DNA of 64,000 nt from Oscillibacter sp. PC13 (GCF_900115635.1 NZ_FOXE01000007.1:1-64000); one strand, 5' to 3'. Numbered from the stretch's first letter, positions 17,425-27,051 are shown. The notes: a model not told the origin generated them from the sequence alone. Program-made: numbers and translations.

Positions 17425-17461
17425 AAAGAGAGGATCGGCCCAGTGGGCCGATCCTCTCTTT
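17425..17461. terminator. Bidirectional terminator between ade and the cysteine hydrolase
   Basis: A 17-bp stem, AAAGAGAGGATCGGCCC with GGGCCGATCCTCTCTTT, with a 3-nt loop. It lies between convergent genes; the right arm covers the last codon and stop of the leftward gene. Confidence 0.85.
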
Positions 17462-17999
17462 ATGCTTCGTTTTCAACTGTGATCTGGCACGCCTTCAGGG
17501 CCTCCAAAGCAGTTTTGTGGCGCTCCGGCGTAACGCCTGCACAGCAGGCCGCATCCACCGCAATTTCTGTCTCCGGCAAAAATACTTTTAGCAGCAGGGC
17601 GTTGGAAATCACACAAATATCTGTGCAAAGGCCAATGAGTGTAATCTTTCCGATGGACTCCCCTTTGGCCTGCAGTTCTTCATTCTGCGCTTTCAGCAGC
17701 TGCCCCAGCGCCAAGCTTCCAAAGGTTGGCTTATCAATGGGCAATTCCTTTCGCACCGCTTCGATATCCGGCGCCAACTGCCACCCTACAGTCCCCCTGA
17801 TGCAGTGCTCCACCGGCAGCTTCCGGCCCTCCTGCGTATCCAGATACGCTGTTTCATGCGTGTCCCGGGTGCAGAGCACCCGACCCTGAAAGGTACGCAT
17901 CTTCTTTGCAACCTTCGGTACAATGGCAACTGCCTCTGACGTACCCAAAGTGCCGTCAATGAAATCATTCTGCATATCCACAACTACCAAAACATCCAT
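17460..17999 (-). CDS. Isochorismatase-family cysteine hydrolase (nicotinamidase-like)
   Basis: A 179-residue protein with the cysteine-hydrolase triad: Asp8 in VVVDMQNDF, Lys90 in PIDKPTFGS and Cys129 in GLCTDICV. TRDTH (Asp46, His48) and His65 match the metal site of nicotinamidases, so NAD salvage (nicotinamide to nicotinate) is the best guess. Related family members use other amides. The start at 17999 is the only one that begins at the conserved strand; upstream ATGs extend into the divergent promoter region. Confidence 0.75.
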   Translation of the reverse strand: MDVLVVVDMQNDFIDGTLGTSEAVAIVPKVAKKMRTFQGRVLCTRDTHETAYLDTQEGRKLPVEHCIRGTVGWQLAPDIEAVRKELPIDKPTFGSLALGQLLKAQNEELQAKGESIGKITLIGLCTDICVISNALLLKVFLPETEIAVDAACCAGVTPERHKTALEALKACQITVENEA

Positions 18000-18216
18000 T
18001 TTTCGCACCTCCCATAAAAATTTCAACTTTATTATAGCATGCAACAGCCGCTTCTTCCACTTTTTCTTGCGCGTTCTTTTGCGAAAGCGGTTGACTTTCC
18101 GTAAACCGTCCGTTACCATAGGAATTATCCCCAATGGCGGGGAAAACAGAACGGTACTGAACCGCTCTCTTTTTTCGTCTTTGGGGCTGTGTGAAAAAAG
18201 AGAAGGAGTTTGTTTC

Positions 18217-19578
18217 ATGAAACGAGAGAGTTTCCAATCCCGGCTGGGATTCCTGCTGGTGAGTGCAGGCTGCGCCATCGGCATCGGCAATGTCTGGAAA
18301 TTTCCCTATGTCACTGGCGAAAACGGCGGCGGCATATTCGTGCTGTTTTACCTGCTGTTTCTGGTAATCATGGGTGTCCCTGTGCTGACCATGGAGTTGG
18401 CAGTGGGCCGCGGCAGCCGTAAAAGTGCGGTTCTGGGCTACCGAGCTCTGGAAAAGCCCGGCAGCAAGTGGCACATCCACGGCTGGTTCTGCATCATCGG
18501 CTGCTATCTGCTGATGATGTATTATACTACGGTGTCCGGCTGGATGCTTGGTTACTTCTTCAAATTTGCCGGCGGCGCCTTCAGCGGCCTGGAGGGCGAT
18601 GCCATTGACAGCGTATTTGTCAACATGCTGGCCAATCCCGGCGAGATGACACTCTGGATGGTCATCACCGTTTTGGTTGGTTTTCTGGTGTGTTCCTTCG
18701 GCCTCCAGAAAGGTCTGGAGCGCATTACCAAATGGATGATGCTGGGGCTGCTGGGCCTTATCGTGGTGCTGGCAGTCCACAGCCTGATGCTGCCCGGCGC
18801 GGCAGAGGGTGTCAAGTTCTACCTGCTGCCCGACTTCCAGCGGGCGGCGGATGCGGGCCTGCTCAATGTCATGGTGGCCGCCATGAACCAGTCTTTCTTC
18901 ACGCTGAGCCTAGGCATCGCCGCTATGGAGATCTTCGGCAGCTATATGAGCAAGGATCATACCCTCACCGGCGAGGCCGTCCGCATTTGCTGCCTGGATA
19001 CCTTTGTGGCCGTCACCTCCGGCCTCATTATCTTCCCCGCCTGTTTCAGCTTCAATGTGGCTCCGGATCAGGGGCCCGCTTTGATCTTCATGACCCTGCC
19101 AAAGGTGTTTGCAGACATGGCCGGCGGCCGTCTATGGGGCACGCTGTTCTTCCTGTTCATGACCTTTGCCAGCTTCTCCACCGTCCTGGCCGTGTTTGAA
19201 AACCTTCTGGCCAGCTGTATCGATAACTTCGGCTGGAGCCGGAAGAAGGCCGTTTTAATCAACTGCGTGTTCATCCTGTTGGCCAGCATGCCCTGTGTTT
19301 TGGGCTACAACCTGTGGAGCGGTTTCCGCCCCATTATGGGCAAGGACGTGCTGGATTCCGAGGACTTCCTGGTCAGTAACCTGCTGCTGCCCATTGGATC
19401 TTTGATCTACCTGCTGTTCTGCGTCACCAAATGGGGCTGGGGTTTCGACAACTATCTGGAGGAGGCCAACACCGGCACAGGTCTGAAAATGCCCCGGTGC
19501 CTGAAACCCTATTTCCAGTATATTCTGCCCATTCTCATTCTGGCAATTCTGATTGTGGGTCTGCTCCCCAAAAACTGA
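18217..19578 (+). CDS. Neurotransmitter:sodium symporter family transporter
   Basis: A 453-residue membrane protein with about 11 helices. TM1 carries the unwound sodium/substrate motif GCAIGIGNVWKFPY, typical of LeuT-like bacterial NSS proteins, which import amino acids with sodium. GENGGGIFVLFY follows as in the family. AGAAGGAG before the ATG at 18217 fixes the start; a longer frame to 17923 would run through the divergent promoter. A terminator follows directly. The amino-acid substrate cannot be deduced. Confidence 0.9.
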   Translation: MKRESFQSRLGFLLVSAGCAIGIGNVWKFPYVTGENGGGIFVLFYLLFLVIMGVPVLTMELAVGRGSRKSAVLGYRALEKPGSKWHIHGWFCIIGCYLLMMYYTTVSGWMLGYFFKFAGGAFSGLEGDAIDSVFVNMLANPGEMTLWMVITVLVGFLVCSFGLQKGLERITKWMMLGLLGLIVVLAVHSLMLPGAAEGVKFYLLPDFQRAADAGLLNVMVAAMNQSFFTLSLGIAAMEIFGSYMSKDHTLTGEAVRICCLDTFVAVTSGLIIFPACFSFNVAPDQGPALIFMTLPKVFADMAGGRLWGTLFFLFMTFASFSTVLAVFENLLASCIDNFGWSRKKAVLINCVFILLASMPCVLGYNLWSGFRPIMGKDVLDSEDFLVSNLLLPIGSLIYLLFCVTKWGWGFDNYLEEANTGTGLKMPRCLKPYFQYILPILILAILIVGLLPKN

Positions 19579-19587
19579 ATCATATAA

Positions 19588-19619
19588 AAAGCACTGGGGG
19601 CCACGGCTCCCAGTGCTTT
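19588..19619. terminator. Bidirectional terminator after the symporter gene
   Basis: AAAGCACTGGG (19588-19598) pairs with CCCAGTGCTTT (19609-19619) around a GC-rich loop. It serves convergent transcription from the interrupted XRE gene as well. Confidence 0.75.
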
Positions 19620-19665
19620 GATATCTCCAGTCATTCTGATGCTGTACAGCGGTGCCTTCTGCTTT

Positions 19666-20140
19666 TCAAAGCTTTATTTCAAACAGCCCATCCCGGCTGC
19701 AGCAGAGATACAGCTTTCCGCCGCCCCGCAATTGGGGAATCCGCAGCTCGCTCCCCTGCTCCGGGTACAGCCGCACCAGCAGCACCCGGTCTGTCGCCGC
19801 ATAGGCGGCAAAGCGGATGAAATGCTCCTTCCTCATGGGATGCGGGAATGTAATATACCAATCCTCCTCGATTTCCTGTACCGTCATGGCGTGGTCCTCA
19901 TCTGCCGGTCTGGCCTCCAATGGCTCCAGCTTCCTGCCGCAGCAGTGCAGTTCCCCGCCGCCAGTGGCAGTGAGAATGTTTCCGCAGTCCGGACACACGT
20001 AAAATTTTACTCGTTTCATATTTCCAACCTCCGTATCCTGGGGAGCCAGATCTCCCGCCAAAAGCCGCTCCACGCTGACGCCAAACAGTTCACTCAGCGA
20101 CGGCAGCAGGCTTATATCAGGGCAGCCAAGGCCCGTTTCC
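19666..20140 (-). pseudogene. XRE regulator with desulfoferrodoxin-like domain, 5' end removed by element insertion
   Basis: The readable frame begins at the junction with the last HTH helix: ETGLGCPDISLLPSLSELFG, then VSVERLLAGD. In XRE proteins this follows a conserved Trp within the HTH. The C-terminal ~110 residues contain CPDCGNIL and HPMRKEHFIRF, resembling desulfoferrodoxin/superoxide reductase. The Trp codon and everything upstream, including promoter and start, are missing; foreign DNA with an in-frame stop begins at 20146-20148. The missing half should lie at the far end of the mobile element, outside this window. Confidence 0.75.
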
Positions 20141-20150
20141 CTTAGTTAAA
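20136..20150. mobile_element. Left attachment junction of integrated element A
   Basis: Reading leftward, host codons GAA-ACG-GGC (20131-20139) are preceded by AGG where XRE genes have TGG, then by non-homologous DNA. The crossover is therefore placed at about 20139-20142. A serine recombinase gene begins its 3' end only ~35 nt inside, the usual place for an integrase. Confidence 0.6.
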
Positions 20151-20176
20151 GATATTGTTGGGTATCTCAAGATGTG

Positions 20177-21543
20177 TCATTCGATTTTGCCGATAAAGCG
20201 GTAGAAGATTTCCACTTCCTGTTCCCGGCTTCCGTCCTCACTTTTGACCGCTTCATGGACAAGGATTTTTTCAATCAGCGTATTCAGAAGTTCAGCCGTC
20301 AATTCTGTGGGATTGACATACTGTTTCGTCAGACCTATCCACTTTTCAGCGTCAACCGCTGTCTGGGCGGCGGCCTCCATCGCTTCGTGAAGCCGTTCAA
20401 TTTTTGCGTCCAATTCTCGCTGTTCGCCCTGATACTTTTCGGACAGCATATTGAAATTGTATTCTGTAATGCGTCCGGCAGACCAGTCCTCATACATTTT
20501 TGCAAACAGGGTGTCTACTTCTGCTTTGCGCTTTTCCGCCTTTTTCAGTTCGGCTGTCTGCCGCTTCCTTGCAGTATTGCGTTCCTTATCGCTGGCGTTA
20601 AGTAGCCGTTTCAGAAGTTTGTCCCCATCCTGCTGTGCCAGCACAGACCAGTATTGCAGACGGGAAAGGACATAGGCGTAAAGCACATCATAGCGGATAT
20701 AGTGCATGGAACACTGGTGCAATCCTTGCCCGTACTTGCTACAATGGTAGTGGGCATAGGGATTTTTGTTCTGGCTGTTCACACCATAGGCCAGCGACCA
20801 GCCGCAGTCCGCACATTTTACCAGCCCGGAAAATATCTGTGTTGTGCCGTTCTTCTGCCGTCTGCGCCTGTTGCAAATCTGCTCCTGTACTTGACGGAAC
20901 ACATCTTCGGAAATAATCGCTTCGTGGGTGTTCTCCACACGATACCATTCCTCTTTTGGCTTGCGTACTTTCTTCTTGTTTTTGAATGAAATGTTGGTCT
21001 GCTTATTGTGGACGCTGTGTCCGATATAGGTTTCCTCTTTCAGAATACTTTTCACCTGCGCTATCGTCCACGCATAGGCTTTTTCCTCCGACGCTCCGGC
21101 ATAGATATTTGCGAAAGTGCCGTATCTCTGGAAATTCAGCCAGCCGGGAGTAGGTACTTTTTCTTCGACCAAAATCCGTGTAATGCTGGCGGCTCCCCGG
21201 CCATGAACGGCAAGGTCAAAAATCTTTTCGATAATCCACCTTGTTTCCGGGTCAATCAGAAGATGGCCTTTCTTATCCGGGTCTTTGACATAGCCCAGCG
21301 GGGCATAGGCTCCATAGTGTGCGCCATTTGCAAACCGTGTCCGCATGGCCGCTTTTACCTTTTTGCTGGTCTGGCGGGCGTGCATTTCATTCAGAATGTT
21401 GAGGAATGGGGCAAGCTCATTCTCTCCGTTGATGGTGTCCACATTGTCATTGACAGCGATATAGCGGACGCCTTTGCTGGGAAAGTAGATTTCCGTGTAT
21501 TGGCCGGTCAGAATGTAGTTTCTGCCTAAGCGGGATAAATCTT
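20177..21543 (-). pseudogene. Large serine recombinase of element A, N-terminal catalytic part missing
   Basis: The homologous part starts at DLSRLGRNYILTG, the end of the resolvase domain, and continues through the recombinase domain, zinc ribbon (VKCADCGWS, later HYHCSKYG) and coiled coil to a normal C-terminus (DUF4368-type). About 80 residues with the nucleophilic serine and its arginines are absent. Upstream of 21543 the frame reads unrelated sequence, although it stays open to 21703 and overlaps the next gene. It cannot be an active integrase in this form. Confidence 0.85.
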
Positions 21544-21586
21544 CTTGTGTCAAGTAGGAACTAAAAAAATATAGAGATTTTTTGCA

Positions 21587-21621
21587 AAGAGTCCACGGCT
21601 TGTTCATATCCGTGGACTCTT
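21587..21621. terminator. Hairpin AAGAGTCCACGG / CCGTGGACTCTT near the left end of element B
   Basis: A 12-bp perfect stem with an 11-nt loop lies between the stop of the first intact recombinase (21639) and the junction. It is placed to end the leftward recombinase operon; the U-tract is weak. It may also be part of the element end. Confidence 0.5.
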
Positions 21622-21638
21622 GCGCATCTCTTAAGACA

Positions 21639-23237
21639 TTATTCACTTGTGATGAAGTCCTTGAACTTCCATTCGAGTTCAATCCGATTGTCAGAATGGA
21701 CATAGATCGCTTTTATGAATGCGTGAGCCAGCTCGTATGTCAGCTTTTCAGATCGGGCATACAAATCGCATACGGCATCCAGCTTATCGTCTGAGCAGGA
21801 ACGCTCTGAGTCAAGCTGCTGCATCCGGTAATGAGCCTTGCGTATTGCGTCATCAGTCTCCGAGATTTTGGCATCGGTTTCAGACTTCGCTTTCAAGTAT
21901 TCTTCTCTTGAGATGTCACCGGCTGTGTACTTCTCGTAGCAGCGGAGCTTAACCCCTTTGAGCTGTTCTGCCTGAGTTTGCAGGGAACGAATGCGGGACG
22001 CGCACTCATCAATGGCAGTCTTTCTGACCTTGCCAACTTTCTTGTTTTGAACTGCTTGCTTCTCAGCCAGTGATACATACTGACCGATGGCATTGAAAAC
22101 TACTCGCTCAAGCTCTGCTTCATAATATCTTTCTCCAACAGCACATTCCGTGTTCTTATCGTGTGTGGAGTGGGTGCAAGTGTAGAAATAGCCTGAGTTT
22201 CTGAGCTTGCGTCGGCTCATTACCCGTTTGCAGTTTGGACAGTAGACAAGCCCCCTGAGCGGATATTGCCGCACCTTGCGTTCCGGCTTCTTTTCACCGC
22301 TGCGGATGACTGTCTGAGCAAGTTCATATTCTTCCTTGCTGACAATGGCTTCGTGCATCCCCTCAACAATGATCCAGTCCTCGTGATCCTGAGCGATGGT
22401 TTTTTTGTTGCCCACACCGGCAGACTTACGCTTATGTCCCACAGTTGCACCGGTATAGACATAGCTGACAATCACCTTGTAGACCATTGATGTTGTCCAG
22501 CTAATCTTTTCGCTCATGCGACTGAACTTCTTGTTGCCCGGATATTTGCTTTTGAAATACTGTCCGGGCGTCGGGACATTATCGTCATTCAATCCCTCTG
22601 CGATCTGTGATGTATTGCTGCCCTCAAGGGCTTCATCGAAAATACGCCGGACAACGGCAGCAGAGTCGGGATCAATCGCCAGCTTGTTTCTCTGCGTCGG
22701 GTGCATCATGTAGCCATAGGGCGCATAACCCCCAACATACTTGCCTTGCTTCATCATCTGGATTTTTGCGGTAGTTGTTTTGATAGAGAGGTCTTTGCTG
22801 TATGCTGCATAGATGATGCTGCGCATGACAACCTCAAGTCCTCCGGTTGTTCCTTTGTAGTCCTCGCTGTCATATCCGTCATTGATAGAAATGAAACGGA
22901 CACCGAGGAACGGAAAAACGCATTCGAGGTAGTTTCCCGTTTCGATGTAGTCACGAGAAAACCGCGAAAAGTCTTTAACGCAGATCAGGTTAATCTCTCC
23001 GGCGCGTACCTTTTCCATCATCTCAGTGAAATGAGGACGCTGAAAGTTCGTGCCGGTATATCCGTCATCCGCAAACTCCAAGCGCGGGTATTTTGCCAGC
23101 TCCGGGTGTTCATCGAGAAAGCGGTTGATGAGCATTCGTTGATTGCCGATGCTGTCACTTTCATCCTTTGTGCAGCCGGTATCTTCATCAGCCAAAGAGA
23201 GACGGATGTAGATGCCGATTTTATAATCCTTGCTCAT
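21639..23237 (-). CDS. Large serine recombinase 1 of element B
   Basis: A 532-residue site-specific recombinase. The catalytic serine is in YIRLS (residue ~14); DDGYTGTNFQRP and VKDFSRFSRDYIETG complete the resolvase domain. The recombinase domain, a zinc ribbon (VYCPNCKRV, CTHSTHDKNTEC) and a C-terminal coiled coil follow. GGAGGCGATGTAA places the start directly after the stop of recombinase 2 (TAAATG). It is last of three consecutive recombinases on one leftward transcript. All motifs look intact, so it may act alone or as part of a multi-subunit integrase. Confidence 0.92.
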   Translation of the reverse strand: MSKDYKIGIYIRLSLADEDTGCTKDESDSIGNQRMLINRFLDEHPELAKYPRLEFADDGYTGTNFQRPHFTEMMEKVRAGEINLICVKDFSRFSRDYIETGNYLECVFPFLGVRFISINDGYDSEDYKGTTGGLEVVMRSIIYAAYSKDLSIKTTTAKIQMMKQGKYVGGYAPYGYMMHPTQRNKLAIDPDSAAVVRRIFDEALEGSNTSQIAEGLNDDNVPTPGQYFKSKYPGNKKFSRMSEKISWTTSMVYKVIVSYVYTGATVGHKRKSAGVGNKKTIAQDHEDWIIVEGMHEAIVSKEEYELAQTVIRSGEKKPERKVRQYPLRGLVYCPNCKRVMSRRKLRNSGYFYTCTHSTHDKNTECAVGERYYEAELERVVFNAIGQYVSLAEKQAVQNKKVGKVRKTAIDECASRIRSLQTQAEQLKGVKLRCYEKYTAGDISREEYLKAKSETDAKISETDDAIRKAHYRMQQLDSERSCSDDKLDAVCDLYARSEKLTYELAHAFIKAIYVHSDNRIELEWKFKDFITSE

Positions 23238-24950
23238 TTACATCGCCTCCTGAACTTCTTTAATACTCTGCAAGGTAAGTGCATAGATGTCACCGTATTT
23301 CATAACCAACTCAATGCTGCCTCCCGCATGGACGCGAACAAGCTCAATCGCTTCATCCACCAATGCTTGAGAGAGCTGCGTAGCTGTACTGACCGACTTC
23401 ATAAGTTTGATCCATTTGTTGTCGGCAGACATAGCTTCGTTGAAACGAGTTTTGCGCTGAACTGCCTCATCCAAACGGCGAGACAGATCCGCGTATTGCT
23501 CATCATAGCTTTTCTTTGCAAAGGTGTACTCCTCTTCGTCGAGGATTCCGTCGGCAAAGTCTTCATACAGACGAGTGCGCTTCTTACTAAGGCTGTTGAG
23601 TTTCAGATTCAGGCTTGTGATAAGGGCATTCTGCTGATCGCGGATGCTCTTTTCGCCGGAGCTGCCTCTGAGTTTATCAAGGAGCTTGTCATAATCAAGT
23701 GCCGCTTTGACTTGAAGCTGGATTGCAGCGAGAACATCAGGCTCAAGTTTGTCCTGCCTCAGATAATGGGTAGTACATTTCTCGTAGCGTTTTCCAACAG
23801 CGGTACTGCATTCATAATACGCATACCAGCGTCCCCGTTTGTCCTTGTCTATCTTTTTGCGATGATAGTACATCCGCTTGCCGCAGTCTGCGCAGACGAT
23901 TTTGCCATCAAAGAAATTGACGAGAGCTGCGCGGTGTTCCTCAGACTGCATCATCTTGGTCTGCCTTGCTTCGCTTGCAGTATTCATGATGTCCTGCACC
24001 TTCTGAAAGGTATCACGGGAGATGATCGGCTCATGGGTGTCCGGAAATACAATCCACTCGTTCTTGTCCTTAACATTATGAGACTTGATCCCACGATAGA
24101 TTGCTTTCTCTGACCGTCCGAGGACTGTGTCACCGACATAATGTGGATTTGTCAGGATGCCGTAGAGCGTCGAGCTGTGCCAGCCCTTGCAGGAACATCC
24201 ATCGCCCTTGCGAGTGCCGGTCTGACGCTTCCGAAGCTCTGTGTTCGGTGCGCCCATTGCATCCAGGCGGTCAAGAATCGTCGGGATAGAAAGACCTTCA
24301 ATCTTCCATTGGAACATCAGGCGAACATAAGGTGCTGTTTCTTCGTCGATGACCATGTTCGTATGCTCATCATTCCATTTGTACCCGTAGGGCAAGTTTC
24401 TCTTTTGGAATGTCCCTTGTTCCATCTGTGCTTTTAGGGCAGTGGAGACTTTCCGGGATATGTCCTTTGAGTAAAGAGCATTGATCATATTTTGCAGAGG
24501 GATCATCAGACTTTCATTCGATCCATCAGTATCAAAACTGTCATAATGCTCTTTGATAGAGATAAACCGTAGCCCGATCTGCGGAAATACGCGCTCAAGG
24601 TATGTGCCTGTTTCAATATAGTCACGACCAAAACGGCTGAGATCACGGACTACAAGGCACTTAATCCTGCCTGAACGGATGTCGTTCATCAGGCGGTTGA
24701 ACTCCGGTCTGTCAAACACAGTACCCGTTCGTCCGTTGTCGATGTAAACATCCACGAGATTTAGGTAGGGGCAATCAGCGAGGTAAGACTTACATATCTC
24801 AATCTGATTGGTGATCACATCCACCTTTTCCGACTTGCCGCTGTTTTCCACGGAAAGACGGGCATAAATGGCGGTAGGAAATATCTGTGCAGGAGCAGCA
24901 ACAATTTCCGGCTGCTGTTCGACTACGGCTTTTCTGCTTTTTCGTGCCAT
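23238..24950 (-). CDS. Large serine recombinase 2 of element B
   Basis: A 570-residue recombinase with ~27 extra N-terminal residues (MARKSRKAVVEQQPEI) before the catalytic block TAIYARLS. DNGRTGTVFDRP and VRDLSRFGRDYIETGTYLE are intact, as is the zinc ribbon (VCADCGKRMYY, CSTAVGKRYEKC). AAAGGAGGG precedes the ATG. It lies 15 nt after recombinase 3 and abuts recombinase 1, in one operon. Low similarity among the three suggests old divergence rather than recent duplication. Confidence 0.92.
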   Translation of the reverse strand: MARKSRKAVVEQQPEIVAAPAQIFPTAIYARLSVENSGKSEKVDVITNQIEICKSYLADCPYLNLVDVYIDNGRTGTVFDRPEFNRLMNDIRSGRIKCLVVRDLSRFGRDYIETGTYLERVFPQIGLRFISIKEHYDSFDTDGSNESLMIPLQNMINALYSKDISRKVSTALKAQMEQGTFQKRNLPYGYKWNDEHTNMVIDEETAPYVRLMFQWKIEGLSIPTILDRLDAMGAPNTELRKRQTGTRKGDGCSCKGWHSSTLYGILTNPHYVGDTVLGRSEKAIYRGIKSHNVKDKNEWIVFPDTHEPIISRDTFQKVQDIMNTASEARQTKMMQSEEHRAALVNFFDGKIVCADCGKRMYYHRKKIDKDKRGRWYAYYECSTAVGKRYEKCTTHYLRQDKLEPDVLAAIQLQVKAALDYDKLLDKLRGSSGEKSIRDQQNALITSLNLKLNSLSKKRTRLYEDFADGILDEEEYTFAKKSYDEQYADLSRRLDEAVQRKTRFNEAMSADNKWIKLMKSVSTATQLSQALVDEAIELVRVHAGGSIELVMKYGDIYALTLQSIKEVQEAM

Positions 24951-24965
24951 TCGCTCATCCCTCCT

Positions 24966-26600
24966 TTATCCGGCAATGGCAAGTTCATCGGCATAACCGA
25001 GAACATATTCAAGCGTCTGCTGGTATTCGTCTTTGTATTTGAAGACGATCTCGATGGCATGATTTTCGTGAATGAGGATGCGGTCAACGAGAGCCATCAG
25101 AACACGCCGGTTGAGTTCTTCAATGTTTTCATACTGCTTGAAGAGCGTTACCCAATTCCGTTCCGTCGTTCCGGTTGTAACCGTCTGCTTCATTTCCTTT
25201 TTTACACGCAGGAGAGCTTCCTGCTTCTCTTCAATTATGCGTGTGTAGCTGTTGCGGAAATCGAAATACTCGGATTTGTCGATGATACCATCTGACAGAT
25301 CCTCATAGAGCCGCAGCTTGAGCTTCTGATAACGCTCAATTTCCTCTTCCAGCTTTGTAATCTGCGCTTCATAGTTAAAGGCTTTTCTGCTTTGTGAAGG
25401 AAGACGCTCAATCAGCTCAAGGGCTTTTTCCAGATTGATGACAAGCTCAATCTGATCGTGAATAGCGGTGAACACCTTCTCTTCAACCTCTTTTGCACTG
25501 ATGCTGTGAGGACTGCAAGAGCGAGTGTGTTTATTTGTGGAGCATACATAGTAGATGTACTTCTTTGCCTTGGATGGGACTGTCTTGCGGATCATGGACT
25601 GCTGGCAATCGCCGCAGAAAAGAAAACCGGAAAACAGATGTGCTTCATCCTGATCGGGAGCGCAGCGCATATCGCGCTTCATCATCGCCTTGACTGCCAT
25701 GAAATCTTCATAGGAGACAAGGGCTTCATGGGCATTCTCTACCTTAACCCATTCTGTTTCATCCTTGCTCTGGACAACACGGACTTTGTAGTTTGGAGTG
25801 CCGCGCTTTCCCTGAGCCAGAACACCGATATAAACCTCATTGGTGAGAATGCGCTGGACAGCTTTGTAAGTCCACTTTGCGGTATCGCCGGTCTTGAAGA
25901 CGGTATCATACTTCACTCCGGCTGAATGCTTGTACTCCATCGGAGAGAGAATACCCATCTGATTCAGTCTGGCAGCAATTCGCCCGATGGAGATGCCATC
26001 CTTATACATGGAGAAAATCATCTGCACATATTCGCTGACCGCCTCGTCAACGATGAGCTGATTTTTATTCTCCGGAGACTTCATGTAGCCGTAGGGAGCA
26101 AATGCGCCTACAAACTCACCGTTCTTCTGCTTGACCTCCAAGCTGGAACGGATTTTCATAGAGATGTCCTTGCAGTAGGAATCGTTGATCAGGTTTTTGA
26201 ACGGGATGACAAACGAGTCAGACTGTGGATCGCCGGTCAGACTGTCGTATGCGTCGTTGACGGCAATGAAGCGAACGCCGAGCTGGGGAAAGAGCTTTTC
26301 CAGATAACGCCCGGCGTCGATATAGTTTCTTGAGAAGCGGCTGAGGTCTTTGACCACAATACAGTCGATAGTACCTTTGCGGATCGCATCCTCAAGCTGC
26401 TTGAAACGAGGACGATTGAAAGAAACACCACTGTAACCGTCATCAATAAACGGCTCAAAGACAAGCTCAATGTCTTCATGTCTGGCGATGAAGTCTTCGC
26501 AGATCGCCTTTTGGCTTGCTATACTGTTGCTCTCAACCTTATCGCCATCTTCACGGGACAGTCTGCAATAGATAGCAGCGCGGTAAACCTTTTTCGGCAT
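24966..26600 (-). CDS. Large serine recombinase 3 of element B (first in the operon)
   Basis: A 544-residue recombinase. The start MPKKVYRAAIYCRLS at 26600 has GGAGG upstream; a longer start at 26639 is rejected. Catalytic serine in YCRLS, then DDGYSGVSFNRP and VKDLSRFSRNYIDAG. Zinc ribbon FLFCGDCQQSM and CSTNKHTRSC; long C-terminal coiled coil. A promoter at 26746-26774 would drive all three recombinases. Confidence 0.92.
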   Translation of the reverse strand: MPKKVYRAAIYCRLSREDGDKVESNSIASQKAICEDFIARHEDIELVFEPFIDDGYSGVSFNRPRFKQLEDAIRKGTIDCIVVKDLSRFSRNYIDAGRYLEKLFPQLGVRFIAVNDAYDSLTGDPQSDSFVIPFKNLINDSYCKDISMKIRSSLEVKQKNGEFVGAFAPYGYMKSPENKNQLIVDEAVSEYVQMIFSMYKDGISIGRIAARLNQMGILSPMEYKHSAGVKYDTVFKTGDTAKWTYKAVQRILTNEVYIGVLAQGKRGTPNYKVRVVQSKDETEWVKVENAHEALVSYEDFMAVKAMMKRDMRCAPDQDEAHLFSGFLFCGDCQQSMIRKTVPSKAKKYIYYVCSTNKHTRSCSPHSISAKEVEEKVFTAIHDQIELVINLEKALELIERLPSQSRKAFNYEAQITKLEEEIERYQKLKLRLYEDLSDGIIDKSEYFDFRNSYTRIIEEKQEALLRVKKEMKQTVTTGTTERNWVTLFKQYENIEELNRRVLMALVDRILIHENHAIEIVFKYKDEYQQTLEYVLGYADELAIAG

Positions 26601-26745
26601 AAAAATAACCTCCGTTTTCTGTTGGTGTGATACATCCAATCAGAAAGACGAAGGCTTTGCTTCATTCCTATGAAAAGCACGATAAAGCCACATGACCATC
26701 AGGGCAAGCGGCTTAGTCAGTATCTTCTTTTTTTGACCTGATTAG

Positions 26746-26774
26746 ATTATATCACAAACTCACTCGTTCGTCCA
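26746..26774 (-). promoter_or_regulatory. Candidate promoter of the recombinase operon
   Basis: On the minus strand a TATAAT box (plus 26746-26751) lies 17 nt from TGGACG (plus 26769-26774), a weak -35. The start codon of recombinase 3 is about 145 nt further on. Confidence 0.45.
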
Positions 26775-26808
26775 TAGATCCGGGCGAAAAGATTCAATTT
26801 GTTCATAA

Positions 26809-27051
26809 TCAAAGTCCTCTCAGATAGTGTTCCAGGCAGTCCTCCATTGTTGTGTCCGTATTGGAGAAGCTGATCTTTACAACCGTCTTTCCATCCAGAT
26901 AACAATAGGGGTTTTTGATCTGCCTGATGAACTCTTGCAGTCTCTCTTCCCTCGGCGCATCCGGGTCCAGACGGACACTGCTGCGCTGAACGAGCTGGCT
27001 GCGGTCAACCGTTTTCAGGTTGAGATTTTTCATTGTCTCAACGCTCATCAT
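26809..27051 (-). CDS. DUF6870-like small protein
   Basis: 80 residues ending in a conserved block QIKNPYCYLDGKTVVKISFS followed by TTMEDCLEHYLRGL, a pattern seen in small proteins next to serine recombinases in Firmicutes elements. AGGAGGTG precedes the ATG. No catalytic motif is visible. The position upstream of three recombinases, same strand, suggests a recombination or excision accessory protein, but that is inference. Confidence 0.6.
   Translation of the reverse strand: MMSVETMKNLNLKTVDRSQLVQRSSVRLDPDAPREERLQEFIRQIKNPYCYLDGKTVVKISFSNTDTTMEDCLEHYLRGL

Noticed and set aside
22701-24113. 470-codon frame antisense to serine recombinases
   Set aside because: No ribosome site or domain; the opposite strand has two intact recombinases.
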